Origin: Alteromonadaceae bacterium
GTDB taxonomy: Bacteria > Pseudomonadota > Gammaproteobacteria > Enterobacterales > Alteromonadaceae
Length of the DNA: 47,750 nucleotides
Assembly: GCA_015487235.1 (NCBI GenBank)
Contig: WFQC01000152.1
Location: 1-47,750 of the forward strand
Reading direction: 5' to 3'
This document shows positions 36,180 to 43,653 of the stretch, in pieces. Below the pieces are notes generated by a model. It was given only the letters and a program-made list of their open reading frames with translations. It searched no databases and was not told the origin of the DNA. The stretch's first letter is position 1. The number at the start of each line of letters is the position of its first letter. The translations under genes and the position numbers were made by a program.

Positions 36180-36537
36180 TTGCCTGCTCTATATCATCAA
36201 AGTTTTTAAGGTGCTGTTTCTTTTTCGCCTTGACAATATTAAGCTCTATATCTTTGAGTACATGAGAACCATAAACAACCGCTTTAGCCACTAAATTTTG
36301 TGTATTTAACCATTCGTTATAGCGCTCTCCTACCTCAAAGGCTTCTGGCGTAGCGCCTTGCGCTTGCGTTAAATCCATTAAAATGGCAAAAGGTTTGCCA
36401 TGATAACTCGCAATAGCCTCTTTAACGGCTTCAGTCCAATCAATTGCACCAAATTCATTAAAAGCGCCTGATAATGCGACCTCAATGATATAGCCTTTTT
36501 TTACTAGCCGATAAACCCCATGTGATATGTTTGCCAT
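36154..36537 (-). CDS. STAS/SpoIIAA-like small protein, function unknown
   Basis: A 127-residue soluble protein. The strand-helix order resembles the SpoIIAA/STAS-like fold: GVYRLVKKGYIIEVALSGAF, WTEAVKEAIASYHGKPFAIL then MDLTQAQGATPEAFEVGERY, and AKAVVYGSHVLKDIELNIVK. No catalytic motif or phosphorylatable Ser of the classical anti-anti-sigma loop is evident. It is a lone gene with its 3' end inside the hairpin it shares with engB. I call the fold tentatively. Confidence 0.65.
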   Translation of the reverse strand: MANISHGVYRLVKKGYIIEVALSGAFNEFGAIDWTEAVKEAIASYHGKPFAILMDLTQAQGATPEAFEVGERYNEWLNTQNLVAKAVVYGSHVLKDIELNIVKAKKKQHLKNFDDIEQARAWLKVQF

Positions 36538-36673
36538 TGCCTTTCCTCTACGCCATAGCAGTTAATACTGCTTATAAGTAATAGCCAATGAATTAGTAAG
36601 GAAATAACCCACTAGCGATAAAACAATTTGTACAAATATCGAACATTTTGCATGTGTTTCATAAATTATAGAT

Positions 36674-36764
36674 AAAAAAAAGCCGATGAGTTAATCATCG
36701 GCGTATTAGCTATGGGGAAAGCTAGAATATACAAATTATTACAACAGGCGTTCTTCAAGAGAAC
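36674..36764 (-). ncRNA. Candidate small RNA of about 91 nt in the polA-engB interval
   Basis: A complete small transcription unit: a strong promoter at 36771-36800, a start near G36764, a 5' hairpin GTTCT-CTTGA-AGAAC, an unpaired pyrimidine-rich middle (AGCTTTCCCCATAGCT), and a terminator of an 8-bp stem (36682-36702) followed by eight Us (36674-36681). The lay-out is that of Hfq-dependent sRNAs. Position between polA and engB is that of spf (Spot 42) in E. coli and Vibrio, but I see no similarity to the Spot 42 sequence as I remember it. No peptide is encoded. This is a sequence-based prediction. Confidence 0.6.
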
Positions 36765-36770
36765 GAGGTC

Positions 36771-36809
36771 ATTATAGAGCAAGAGCTCTATAAAAGTAAA
36801 GTGTTTACT
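36771..36809 (-). promoter_or_regulatory. sRNA promoter with two dyads
   Basis: The -10 is a perfect TATAAT (36771-36776). The -35 is TTTACT (36795-36800, spacer 18) or TTACTT (spacer 17). Between them a perfect 22-base dyad, TTATAGAGC (36772-36780), AAGA, GCTCTATAA (36785-36793), covers the spacer and part of the -10. A second dyad, AGTAAA-GTG-TTTACT (36795-36809), overlaps the -35. Both look like operators. Confidence 0.6.
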
Positions 36810-36862
36810 CTAAATTTTTTAAGTTTTTTTAAATAATTTGTCTGCCTATAAGATAAGGCAAT

Positions 36863-36894
36863 AAAAAAACCCCTTTAATTAATATATAAAGGGG
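36863..36894 (-). terminator. polA terminator
   Basis: On the minus strand CCCCTTTA (36887-36894) and TAAAGGGG (36870-36877) form a stem around a 9-base loop, followed by seven Us (36863-36869). It separates polA from the sRNA promoter. The rest of 36538-37016 is non-coding: 36538-36673 and 36895-37016 hold nothing else I recognise. Confidence 0.85.
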
Positions 36895-37016
36895 CAAAAC
36901 ATGAAGCATACTAAAAACTTTAACAACACTAGTAATAAAAATCACTGGTACTGTAGTAGATAGACACTATGCAAAAATAATTTCACCTAACTATTAATTT
37001 TTTATTATCAGCCGCT

Positions 37017-39755
37017 TTAATGTGCTTCTTGCCAATTGTTACCAATGCCAGATTCTGCAATAAGTGGCACTTTCAGTTCGGCGGCGTTATTCATTAAATC
37101 AACCAACTTGGGCACAACACTTTCAATTAGTTCTTCATGTACTTCAAAAACCAATTCGTCATGCACTTGCATCGTCATTTTAATACGCGGATCATTATTT
37201 TCTTGTAGCCATTGATGCACAACAATCATGGCTTTCTTAATAATATCTGCTGCGGTTCCTTGCATGGGGGCATTAATTGCAGCGCGTTCTGCCGCCTTTT
37301 TACGCGCTTGGTTTTTAGCCTTAATATCGGGTAGATATAAGCGCCGACCAAACAGCGTTTCAACATAACCTTGTTCATGAGCAAGCTTTCGGGTTTCTTC
37401 CATATAAGTCAGAACATTAGGGTAACGCTCAAAATAGGTATTCATATAATCTTGTGCTTGATTACGATTAATACCTAACTGTTTTGCTAAACCAAAAGCA
37501 GACATACCGTAAATTAACCCAAAATTAATTGCTTTAGCACTACGACGCTGATCGCTAGTCACCTCATCAAGCGGTACAGAAAAAATTTCAGCTGCTGTCG
37601 CTTGGTGAATATCTCGGCCTTCAGCAAACGCACTAACTAATCCTTCATCGCCAGATAAATGCGCCATAATACGTAATTCGATTTGCGAGTAATCAATAGC
37701 GACAATTTTATAACCTTTAGTAGCAATAAATGCTTCACGAATTTTCCTGCCTTCAGTACTACGAATAGGAATATTTTGTAAATTAGGATCGGTTGAAGAT
37801 AAACGCCCTGTTGCTGTTACCGCTTGTTGATATGAAGTATGCACCCGACCTGTTTTTTTGTTGATCATTAACGGTAATTTATCGGTGTAAGTTGACTTTA
37901 ATTTGCTTAAACCACGATGCTCTAAAATAATTTTAGGTAGCGGGTAATCTAATGCTAATTCTTGCAATACTTCCTCAGCCGTAGACGGCGCTCCTTTAGG
38001 CGTTTTTTTAATAACCGGTATTTTTAACTCTTCAAACAATATTTGTTGTAATTGTTTAGGCGAACTTAAATTAAAGCTATGACCCGCAATATTATGCGCC
38101 GTTATTTCAAGTTCAGATAATCGTGTAGCAATTGCTTGGCTTTGTTCGGCAAGTAAATCGCTGTCAATGAATACGCCCGTTTGCTCCATTTGCGTTAATA
38201 CTGGTAGCAGTGGCATTTCAATATGATGAAAAATAGTTAATTGTTGTTTTGACGCCGCAAGTTTGGGGTAAATAGCATGATGTAAACGCAACGTTATGTC
38301 AGCATCTTCAGCAGCATAATGCCCTGCTTTTTCAATTTCAATTTGATTAAACGTTAGCTGCTTTGCGCCTTTACCTGCTATATCTTCAAAATGAACGGTT
38401 TTATAACCTAAATATTTATCTGCCAAAGCATCCATATTATGACGTGTAGCAACACTGTTATAGCAGTAAGACTCTAGCATAGTATCAAAGGCAATACCCC
38501 GTAAATCAATTTGATAATTTTTTAGTACATGGGCATCATATTTGAGGTTTTGACCAACTTTTTTGTGGTTATCACTTTCAAGTAATGGTGTTAATTGAGC
38601 TAATACCCAATCACGTGACAATTGTTGAGGAGCATCCTCATAATCATGTGCAAGAGGGATATAAGCGGCTTTGCCTTCGGTGATCGCAAAAGATAACCCT
38701 ACAATTTCTGCCTTCATATAATCTAAACTGGTTGTTTCAGTATCAAAAGCAAAAAGTTCAGCCTGAGTTAATGCATTTAACCATGTGGCAAAGCTATCTT
38801 TATCTAAAATAATGTCATATTGAGTATCAATTGCAGCGCTTGCGCTGGCCAAATCAGTACTTTCTTGCATGGCTTGAGCATTCGCTTTAGTTGCCATTAA
38901 CTCTGTTAGTAAGCGCTTTAATTCAAAACGCTCAAAAAGTGCTTGCAGTTTTTCACTATCAGGCGCTTTCGGTTTTAAGTCTTCAACTTTATAAGGTAAG
39001 TCTACATCAACCTTAATTGTGGCAAGCTCATAAGAAAGTGGTAATTTATCAAGTGCCTTACGTAAGTTTTCGCCTATTTTTCCTTTTACTTTATCTGCAT
39101 TTTCAATAACTTTCTCAAGTGTTCCATGTTCAGTTAACCATTTTACAGCCGTTTTAGGACCGCATTTCTCAACGCCTGGAATATTATCTACTTTATCGCC
39201 CATTAAGGCTAAGTAGTCGATAATTTGGTTGGGCTTTACGCCAAATTTTTCTAGAACACCCGCTTCATCTTGCTCGGTATTGGTCATGGTATTAATTAAG
39301 CGGATATGTGGCGTTACCAGCTGCGCCATATCCTTATCACCCGTTGATATAACGGTTTCAATTCCTTGTAGATCAGCTTGATGAGCTAACGTACCAATCA
39401 CATCATCAGCTTCTACACCTTCAATAACCAATAATGGTATCCCCATCGCTTCAATAATTTGATGAAGCGGCTCTATTTGGCAACGTAAATCGTCAGGCAT
39501 AGGCGGACGATTGGCTTTATACTCGGGATAAAGTTCATGGCGAAAGTTCTTACCTTTAGCATCAAATACCGCAACAATATTACCATTGGGATAATCTTTT
39601 TTGAGGCTTTTGATCATATTTAAGACACCTGTAATAGCGCCTGTTGGGTGACCATCTTTGGTTGATAATGCTTGTAAATAAGGAACGTGATAAGCACGAA
39701 ATAAATAAGAAGATCCATCAATTAAAATTAATGGAGAATGTTCAGAAGTCGTCAT
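37017..39755 (-). CDS. polA: DNA polymerase I
   Basis: A 912-residue DNA polymerase I (E. coli 928) for primer removal and repair synthesis. The 5'-3' exonuclease domain spans about 1-290 (LILIDGSSYLFRAYHV; DDVIGTLAHQ; YLALMGDKVDNIPGVEKCGP). The 3'-5' exonuclease domain starts near residue 315; the proofreading motif FDTETTSLDY has D338 and E340, so the activity is probably intact. The polymerase domain has motif A (VAIDYSQIELRIMAHLSG), the O helix (RRSAKAINFGLIYGMS), and motif C (VHDELVFEV). It is a single gene. Upstream lies a 557-base intergenic region with three DnaA boxes. Confidence 0.97.
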   Translation of the reverse strand: MTTSEHSPLILIDGSSYLFRAYHVPYLQALSTKDGHPTGAITGVLNMIKSLKKDYPNGNIVAVFDAKGKNFRHELYPEYKANRPPMPDDLRCQIEPLHQIIEAMGIPLLVIEGVEADDVIGTLAHQADLQGIETVISTGDKDMAQLVTPHIRLINTMTNTEQDEAGVLEKFGVKPNQIIDYLALMGDKVDNIPGVEKCGPKTAVKWLTEHGTLEKVIENADKVKGKIGENLRKALDKLPLSYELATIKVDVDLPYKVEDLKPKAPDSEKLQALFERFELKRLLTELMATKANAQAMQESTDLASASAAIDTQYDIILDKDSFATWLNALTQAELFAFDTETTSLDYMKAEIVGLSFAITEGKAAYIPLAHDYEDAPQQLSRDWVLAQLTPLLESDNHKKVGQNLKYDAHVLKNYQIDLRGIAFDTMLESYCYNSVATRHNMDALADKYLGYKTVHFEDIAGKGAKQLTFNQIEIEKAGHYAAEDADITLRLHHAIYPKLAASKQQLTIFHHIEMPLLPVLTQMEQTGVFIDSDLLAEQSQAIATRLSELEITAHNIAGHSFNLSSPKQLQQILFEELKIPVIKKTPKGAPSTAEEVLQELALDYPLPKIILEHRGLSKLKSTYTDKLPLMINKKTGRVHTSYQQAVTATGRLSSTDPNLQNIPIRSTEGRKIREAFIATKGYKIVAIDYSQIELRIMAHLSGDEGLVSAFAEGRDIHQATAAEIFSVPLDEVTSDQRRSAKAINFGLIYGMSAFGLAKQLGINRNQAQDYMNTYFERYPNVLTYMEETRKLAHEQGYVETLFGRRLYLPDIKAKNQARKKAAERAAINAPMQGTAADIIKKAMIVVHQWLQENNDPRIKMTMQVHDELVFEVHEELIESVVPKLVDLMNNAAELKVPLIAESGIGNNWQEAH

Positions 39756-39852
39756 AATTCTTTATAAACTTAAAATATGTATGCTAAGCATGCCACATCC
39801 TAAAGTTTCTCTCCACAAGATTCACTTGTTTAAAAACAATAAAAAAATATTC

Positions 39853-40008
39853 TGTGGATAACTTTGTTGACAAACAGGCACAAGAACACGGTTACATACT
39901 AGTCAAAATATGCAACTAAACTACACAACATTATGATTTCATTGAGAAAAAACAGGAAATACACATCCCTTTTATACACAATGTAATTATTTTTATAAAT
40001 GTGGATAA
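39853..40008. other. Cluster of three perfect DnaA boxes
   Basis: TGTGGATAA at 39853-39861, TTATACACA at 39972-39980, and TGTGGATAA at 40000-40008. The first and third are complements of the strong R1 box TTATCCACA; the middle is identical to the R2 box TTATACACA. They lie within 156 bases of AT-rich intergenic DNA, where chance would give almost none. No GATC cluster and no dnaA, gidA or mioC gene is nearby, so it is not a typical oriC. A regulatory or DnaA-titrating role is possible. 39756-39852 holds the polA leader and no other gene. Confidence 0.6.
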
Positions 40009-40022
40009 AACTTATTCTTACG

Positions 40023-40052
40023 CCTGAATAATAGACAAGAGAATTATTCAGG
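40023..40052. repeat. 10-base perfect inverted repeat beside the DnaA boxes
   Basis: CCTGAATAAT (40023-40032), a 10-base loop, ATTATTCAGG (40043-40052). No U-tract follows, so it is not a terminator. It begins 15 bases after the last DnaA box and may be an operator or part of the same element. 40053-40261 holds no gene or clear signal. Confidence 0.55.
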
Positions 40053-40261
40053 AGCTAAGAGATTACCAGAAAAAAATCCCTTTACCAGAGAATTTTTAAA
40101 CTTTTTTTACAACAATATGAAGTTTATAAATAACAAAAAAACATAAGCTCGAAAGCACAAGGCTTGCCGATACATTAGTAATTAAGCATGTGATATTTAC
40201 CACAAATTATAATGCAGAATTTTGCGCTATTAAGCCGAGTTTAGGTTAATAAATTTTAGGC

Positions 40262-40290
40262 AAAAAAAAACTGCTTTTCAGCAGCTTTTT
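40262..40290 (-). terminator. Terminator of the cold-shock gene
   Basis: On the minus strand CTGCT-GAAA-AGCAG (40271-40284) forms a small hairpin followed by nine Us (40262-40270), about 25 bases after the stop codon at 40313. Confidence 0.8.
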
Positions 40291-40312
40291 ATCTATCAAA
40301 CAACAAGTGTAA

Positions 40313-40519
40313 TTATACTAAATGTACATTTACAGCTTGTGGACCTTTTTGACCCTGTTCAACTTCAAATGATACTTCTTGACCATCTGTTAAAGTTTTG
40401 AAACCGTCGCCTTGAATAGCACGGAAGTGAACGAAAACGTCTTTTCCATCTTGTGCTTCAATAAAACCAAAACCTTTTTTCTCATCAAACCATTTTACAC
40501 GGCCAGTCATGTTAGACAT
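40313..40519 (-). CDS. CspA-family cold-shock protein
   Basis: A 68-residue OB-fold nucleic-acid chaperone. RNP1 is KGFGFIEA and RNP2 is DVFVHF. The start [19 protein letters not shown] is standard for CspA paralogues of about 69 residues. I start at ATG 40519, which has GGAG 8 bases upstream; the frame is open to 40549 but adds a non-family extension. The gene has a predicted promoter 160 bases upstream, giving a long leader like that of E. coli cspA, so expression may be temperature-dependent. It is monocistronic. Confidence 0.95.
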   Translation of the reverse strand: MSNMTGRVKWFDEKKGFGFIEAQDGKDVFVHFRAIQGDGFKTLTDGQEVSFEVEQGQKGPQAVNVHLV

Positions 40520-40680
40520 AAGTAATCTCCAAATAAAAAATATAATCAACTAAATCCAAATGATTTAACTGAAGTAGTGCTGAAAGATGGCAGGATTTCT
40601 TACGAACTTACAAGATGAGCTTTCTACAAAAATCATCGCAGACATAAATTATCGCCGCTGTATTCTTAACCAACGCAAGC

Positions 40681-40708
40681 AGTATAACCTATTATTCAGT
40701 AAAGTAAA
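40681..40708 (-). promoter_or_regulatory. Predicted promoter of the cold-shock gene with long leader
   Basis: The -10 is TATACT (40681-40686) and the -35 is TTTACT (40703-40708), spacer 16. The start would be near 40674, leaving a 5' leader of about 155 bases (40520-40674), close to the 159 of E. coli cspA, which acts as a thermosensor. The leader fold was not computed. Confidence 0.5.
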
Positions 40709-41010
40709 TGATTGATGTCATATAATTTTACTTTAACTTTTCTATTTACCTTATGCTAACAAATCAAGGTTAGATGGATATGCACAATAAATGAAATTTT
40801 AGTCTTATGTGAGGACTTTCATCAGCACGTGTGGCCTTTGCATTTAAATGCTATGCAAGCTAAAAGCATACCCATAGTTCAACATCCTCTCGTATAAATA
40901 GCAATACTCTATAATAAGAAGAAAAAAATTCTAATTTAATCGAGAAAAACCCATTGCAAATTGCTTCGTTATGCTGTTTTCTTAGCATGTTAGAAAATTA
41001 AGGAAATTCA
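40709..41010 (+). other. Non-coding region upstream of proB
   Basis: No ORF is supported. A perfect palindrome GCATTTAAATGC lies at 40840-40851. TATAAT occurs at 40910-40915 and could be the proB -10, but no convincing -35 is 16-18 bases away. AAGGA (41001-41005) before the ATG is the ribosome site of proB. Confidence 0.4.
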
Positions 41011-42108
41011 ATGAATTTTAAACGTGCGGTAATAAAAGTTGGTAGTGCTTTAGTTTCACCTGAAGGTAAAGGTTGTAGTGGTAAATACTTATTAGCCATT
41101 GCCCGCTTCATTACTGAGTGCCACCAGCAAGGTAAAGAAATTATTTTGGTATCTTCAGGTAGTGTTGCTGCTGGTCGTAACCTGATCCAACATGGTTCAC
41201 CTGAACTGGCCATTCAAACCAAACAAGCCATGGCTGCGGTAGGGCAAATGCAAATGATGGCAAATTGGCAACGATTTTTTGATATTCCTTGCTCGCAACT
41301 GTTAATAACCCACGGTGATTTAAAAGACAGGCAACGTTACAATAATATTAAGAATACTTTACGTATTTTGTTAGCGAACAATGTATTACCTATTGTAAAT
41401 GAAAATGATACCGTTGCGATCGATGAGTTAAAGGTAGGCGATAACGATAATTTGGCTGCACTTGTAGCTTTAGTAAGTGAAGCTGACAGTTTATTCATTT
41501 TAAGTGATGTCGATGGCGTTTTTAATAAAGACCCACGTACACACAGTGACGCACAATTAATTCCTACAATCTCAAAAATAACTGATGAAATTTATGCCAT
41601 GGCAGGAGCTACCAAAAACCATATAGCCACTGGAGGCATGAAAACTAAAATTGAAGCGGCTGAAAAAGCAACTGAAAATGGCATTAACACCTACATCATC
41701 AATGGCACGACAAGTGAAGTCTTTGAAAAGATACTCAATCAGCAACAAGTAGGTACTCATTTTATTGCCCAAAAAAGTCAAACAAAAGCGAAAAAACATT
41801 GGCTAAAACATACGTTGCGCAGTAGTGGTGATATTATTTTAGATTCAGGAGCAGTTAATGCCGTACTCCATAAAGGTGCTTCATTACTCCCTTCAGGTAT
41901 CAGCGCTATTCAGGGACAATTTAAAGCGGGAGATTCAGTTAATTTGATCGAAGAATGCAGCAATACCATTATCGCTAAAGGTATTTGCCAATATAGTAGT
42001 CACGATTTAGCACGTATTAAGGGGCACAATAGCGATAATATTTCAAAACTTTTGGGATATTGTAACAGCCAAGTTGTTATTCATCGTGATGATTTGGTCA
42101 TCATATAA
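41011..42108 (+). CDS. proB: Glutamate 5-kinase
   Basis: Cytoplasmic enzyme of 365 residues (E. coli 367) that phosphorylates glutamate, the first and proline-inhibited step of proline synthesis. The amino-acid kinase domain (1-~255) contains AVIKVGSALVSPEGKG, the active-site stretch EIILVSSGSVAAGRN, PIVNENDTVAIDELKVGDND, and ATGGMKTKIEAA. The C-terminal PUA domain (~275-365) contains GDIILDSGAVNAVLHKGASL and LPSGISAIQGQFKAGD. proA, its usual operon partner, is not next to it; prkB follows on the opposite strand after 10 bases. AAGGAAATTCA precedes ATG 41011. Confidence 0.95.
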   Translation: MNFKRAVIKVGSALVSPEGKGCSGKYLLAIARFITECHQQGKEIILVSSGSVAAGRNLIQHGSPELAIQTKQAMAAVGQMQMMANWQRFFDIPCSQLLITHGDLKDRQRYNNIKNTLRILLANNVLPIVNENDTVAIDELKVGDNDNLAALVALVSEADSLFILSDVDGVFNKDPRTHSDAQLIPTISKITDEIYAMAGATKNHIATGGMKTKIEAAEKATENGINTYIINGTTSEVFEKILNQQQVGTHFIAQKSQTKAKKHWLKHTLRSSGDIILDSGAVNAVLHKGASLLPSGISAIQGQFKAGDSVNLIEECSNTIIAKGICQYSSHDLARIKGHNSDNISKLLGYCNSQVVIHRDDLVII

Positions 42109-42118
42109 ACAACCGTCG

Positions 42119-43018
42119 TTAAAGATCACTCATCCAATCTAACTGCTTATTTGCCTCACTTTTTCGCTGCATTAGCGCTTGGATCAATGGGGTTAAAATT
42201 AATTCCATCGCAAAGCCCATTTTACCCCCTGGTACAACGAGGGTATTTACCCGCGACATAAAAGCTCCATCGATCATGCTCAAATAATAAGGAAAATCTA
42301 CATTGCTTGAATCTCTAAAACGAATTACAACAAAGCTTTCATCTAAGGTTGGAATGGCTTTAGCACTAAAAGGGTTCGATGTATCAACGGTCGGTACACG
42401 CTGAAAATTCACATGGGTACGTGAAAATTGCGGCGTAATAAAATTAATATAATCGTCCATGCTATGAACAATACTTTTAGTCACCGCTTCACGAGAATGA
42501 CCGCGTTGGCTGGTATCACGTATTATTTTCTGGATCCATTCAAGGTTAACAATAGGCACCATGCCAATAAGTAAATCAACATACTGAGCTACATTATTTT
42601 TTTCTGTCTTTACACCGCCGTGCAGGCCTTCATAAAAGAGTAAATCAGTTCCCTCACCTATGTCTTCCCATGGGGTAAAAGTACCAGGCATTTGATTATA
42701 AGGAACAGCTTCGTCAAAGGTATGTAAATAACGGCGTATTTTTCCTTGCCCTGTTTCTGAATAATCTTTAAAAAGCTGCTCTAATGCATCGAAATCATTT
42801 GCTTGATCACCAAAGTAGCTAATATTTCGATTCTCTTCTTTGGCTTTGCGTTTTTCTAAATCCATTTCTTGGCGAGAATAACGGTGAAAACTATCACCTT
42901 CTACATTAGCTGCCGAACAACCTATAGTACGAAAGATATGTTCAAAGGCTTCCGTTGTTGTTGACGTTCCTGCACCTGATGAACCAGTAACAGCAATAAT
43001 AGGATAGCGTGATGACAT
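42119..43018 (-). CDS. prkB: PrkB-type phosphoribulokinase-like protein
   Basis: A 299-residue P-loop kinase nearly collinear with E. coli PrkB. Walker A is AVTGSSGAGTSTTTEAF. Other family motifs are VEGDSFHRYSR, NISYFGDQANDFDALEQLF, LLFYEGLHGGVKTEKNN, and TLVVPGGKMGFAMELI. No RuBisCO or Calvin-cycle neighbour is present, so its real substrate is unclear, as in E. coli. I start at ATG 43018; the frame continues to a TTG at 43030. It has its own promoter at 43048-43076. Confidence 0.93.
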   Translation of the reverse strand: MSSRYPIIAVTGSSGAGTSTTTEAFEHIFRTIGCSAANVEGDSFHRYSRQEMDLEKRKAKEENRNISYFGDQANDFDALEQLFKDYSETGQGKIRRYLHTFDEAVPYNQMPGTFTPWEDIGEGTDLLFYEGLHGGVKTEKNNVAQYVDLLIGMVPIVNLEWIQKIIRDTSQRGHSREAVTKSIVHSMDDYINFITPQFSRTHVNFQRVPTVDTSNPFSAKAIPTLDESFVVIRFRDSSNVDFPYYLSMIDGAFMSRVNTLVVPGGKMGFAMELILTPLIQALMQRKSEANKQLDWMSDL

Positions 43019-43047
43019 ATAAAGATCCAAAAATTGAATGAAGATAT

Positions 43048-43076
43048 TTTATACGGTGGTTTGACCTTTAGGTCAA
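43048..43076 (-). promoter_or_regulatory. Strong promoter of prkB with a TTGACC/GGTCAA dyad
   Basis: TTGACC (43071-43076), exactly 17 bases, TATAAA (43048-43053). The start would be near 43041, 23 bases before the ATG. The -35 is one arm of a perfect dyad TTGACC-TTTA-GGTCAA (43061-43076), so an operator may overlap it. Confidence 0.65.
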
Positions 43077-43157
43077 GCTTTCGATGATTTTATACTTTCG
43101 TGGCAAAGCGTGATCATTTAGAGCGAGATGAATGCCCTTCAAATCAGCAAAATTTAT

Positions 43158-43188
43158 GCAAAAAAAACGGAGCCTGAGCTCCGTTTTT
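43158..43188 (-). terminator. Terminator of the alpha operon after rplQ
   Basis: On the minus strand ACGGAGC-TCAG-GCTCCGT (43167-43184) is followed by an eight-base U-tract (43160-43167). It is 20 bases past the rplQ stop. Confidence 0.85.
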
Positions 43189-43206
43189 AATGATGTATTA
43201 AAGCAA

Positions 43207-43611
43207 TTATGCTTCTGCGTTAGCTTCTTCAACGTCTGCCGTTTCTTCAACGACAGGACGATCAACTAACTCTACATAAGCCATTGGCGCTTTATCACCA
43301 GTACGGTAACCGCATTTTAAAATACGCGTGTAACCACCTGGACGTTCTTGGTAACGAGGACCAAGTTCGTTAAATAAAAGACCTACAACTTCTTGATCAC
43401 GGGTGCGAGCAAATGCCAAACGACGATTTGCAACGCTGTCGGTTTTAGCCAATGTAATTAATGGCTCTACAACGCGACGTAGTTCTTTAGCTTTAGCAAC
43501 CGTAGTTTTAATAACACCGTGCTTCACTAAAGAGCTTGCCATATTGCGGAACATCGCCTGGCGATGACTGCTATTACGGTTTAACTGGCGACCGCTTTTA
43601 CGATGACGCAT
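43207..43611 (-). CDS. rplQ: 50S ribosomal protein L17
   Basis: A 134-residue L17 (E. coli 127) that helps assemble the large subunit near the exit tunnel. The start [20 protein letters not shown] and [15 protein letters not shown] are diagnostic. The C-terminus has a short acidic extension ([11 protein letters not shown]) not found in E. coli. Last gene of the alpha operon, 42 bases after rpoA, followed by a terminator. Confidence 0.97.
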   Translation of the reverse strand: MRHRKSGRQLNRNSSHRQAMFRNMASSLVKHGVIKTTVAKAKELRRVVEPLITLAKTDSVANRRLAFARTRDQEVVGLLFNELGPRYQERPGGYTRILKCGYRTGDKAPMAYVELVDRPVVEETADVEEANAEA

Positions 43612-43653
43612 AAGTTAATCCTTACTTTTTAACTAGTTTAAATGATGACCGAC

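Noticed and set aside
36674-36764. Calling this the Spot 42 (spf) RNA
   Set aside because: Only the location agrees. The sequence does not contain the GUAGGGUACAGAGGUAAG start of Spot 42 as remembered.
39853-40052. Calling the DnaA-box region oriC
   Set aside because: No gidA, mioC or dnaA neighbour and no GATC clustering; three boxes are fewer than usual. Kept only as a DnaA-box cluster.
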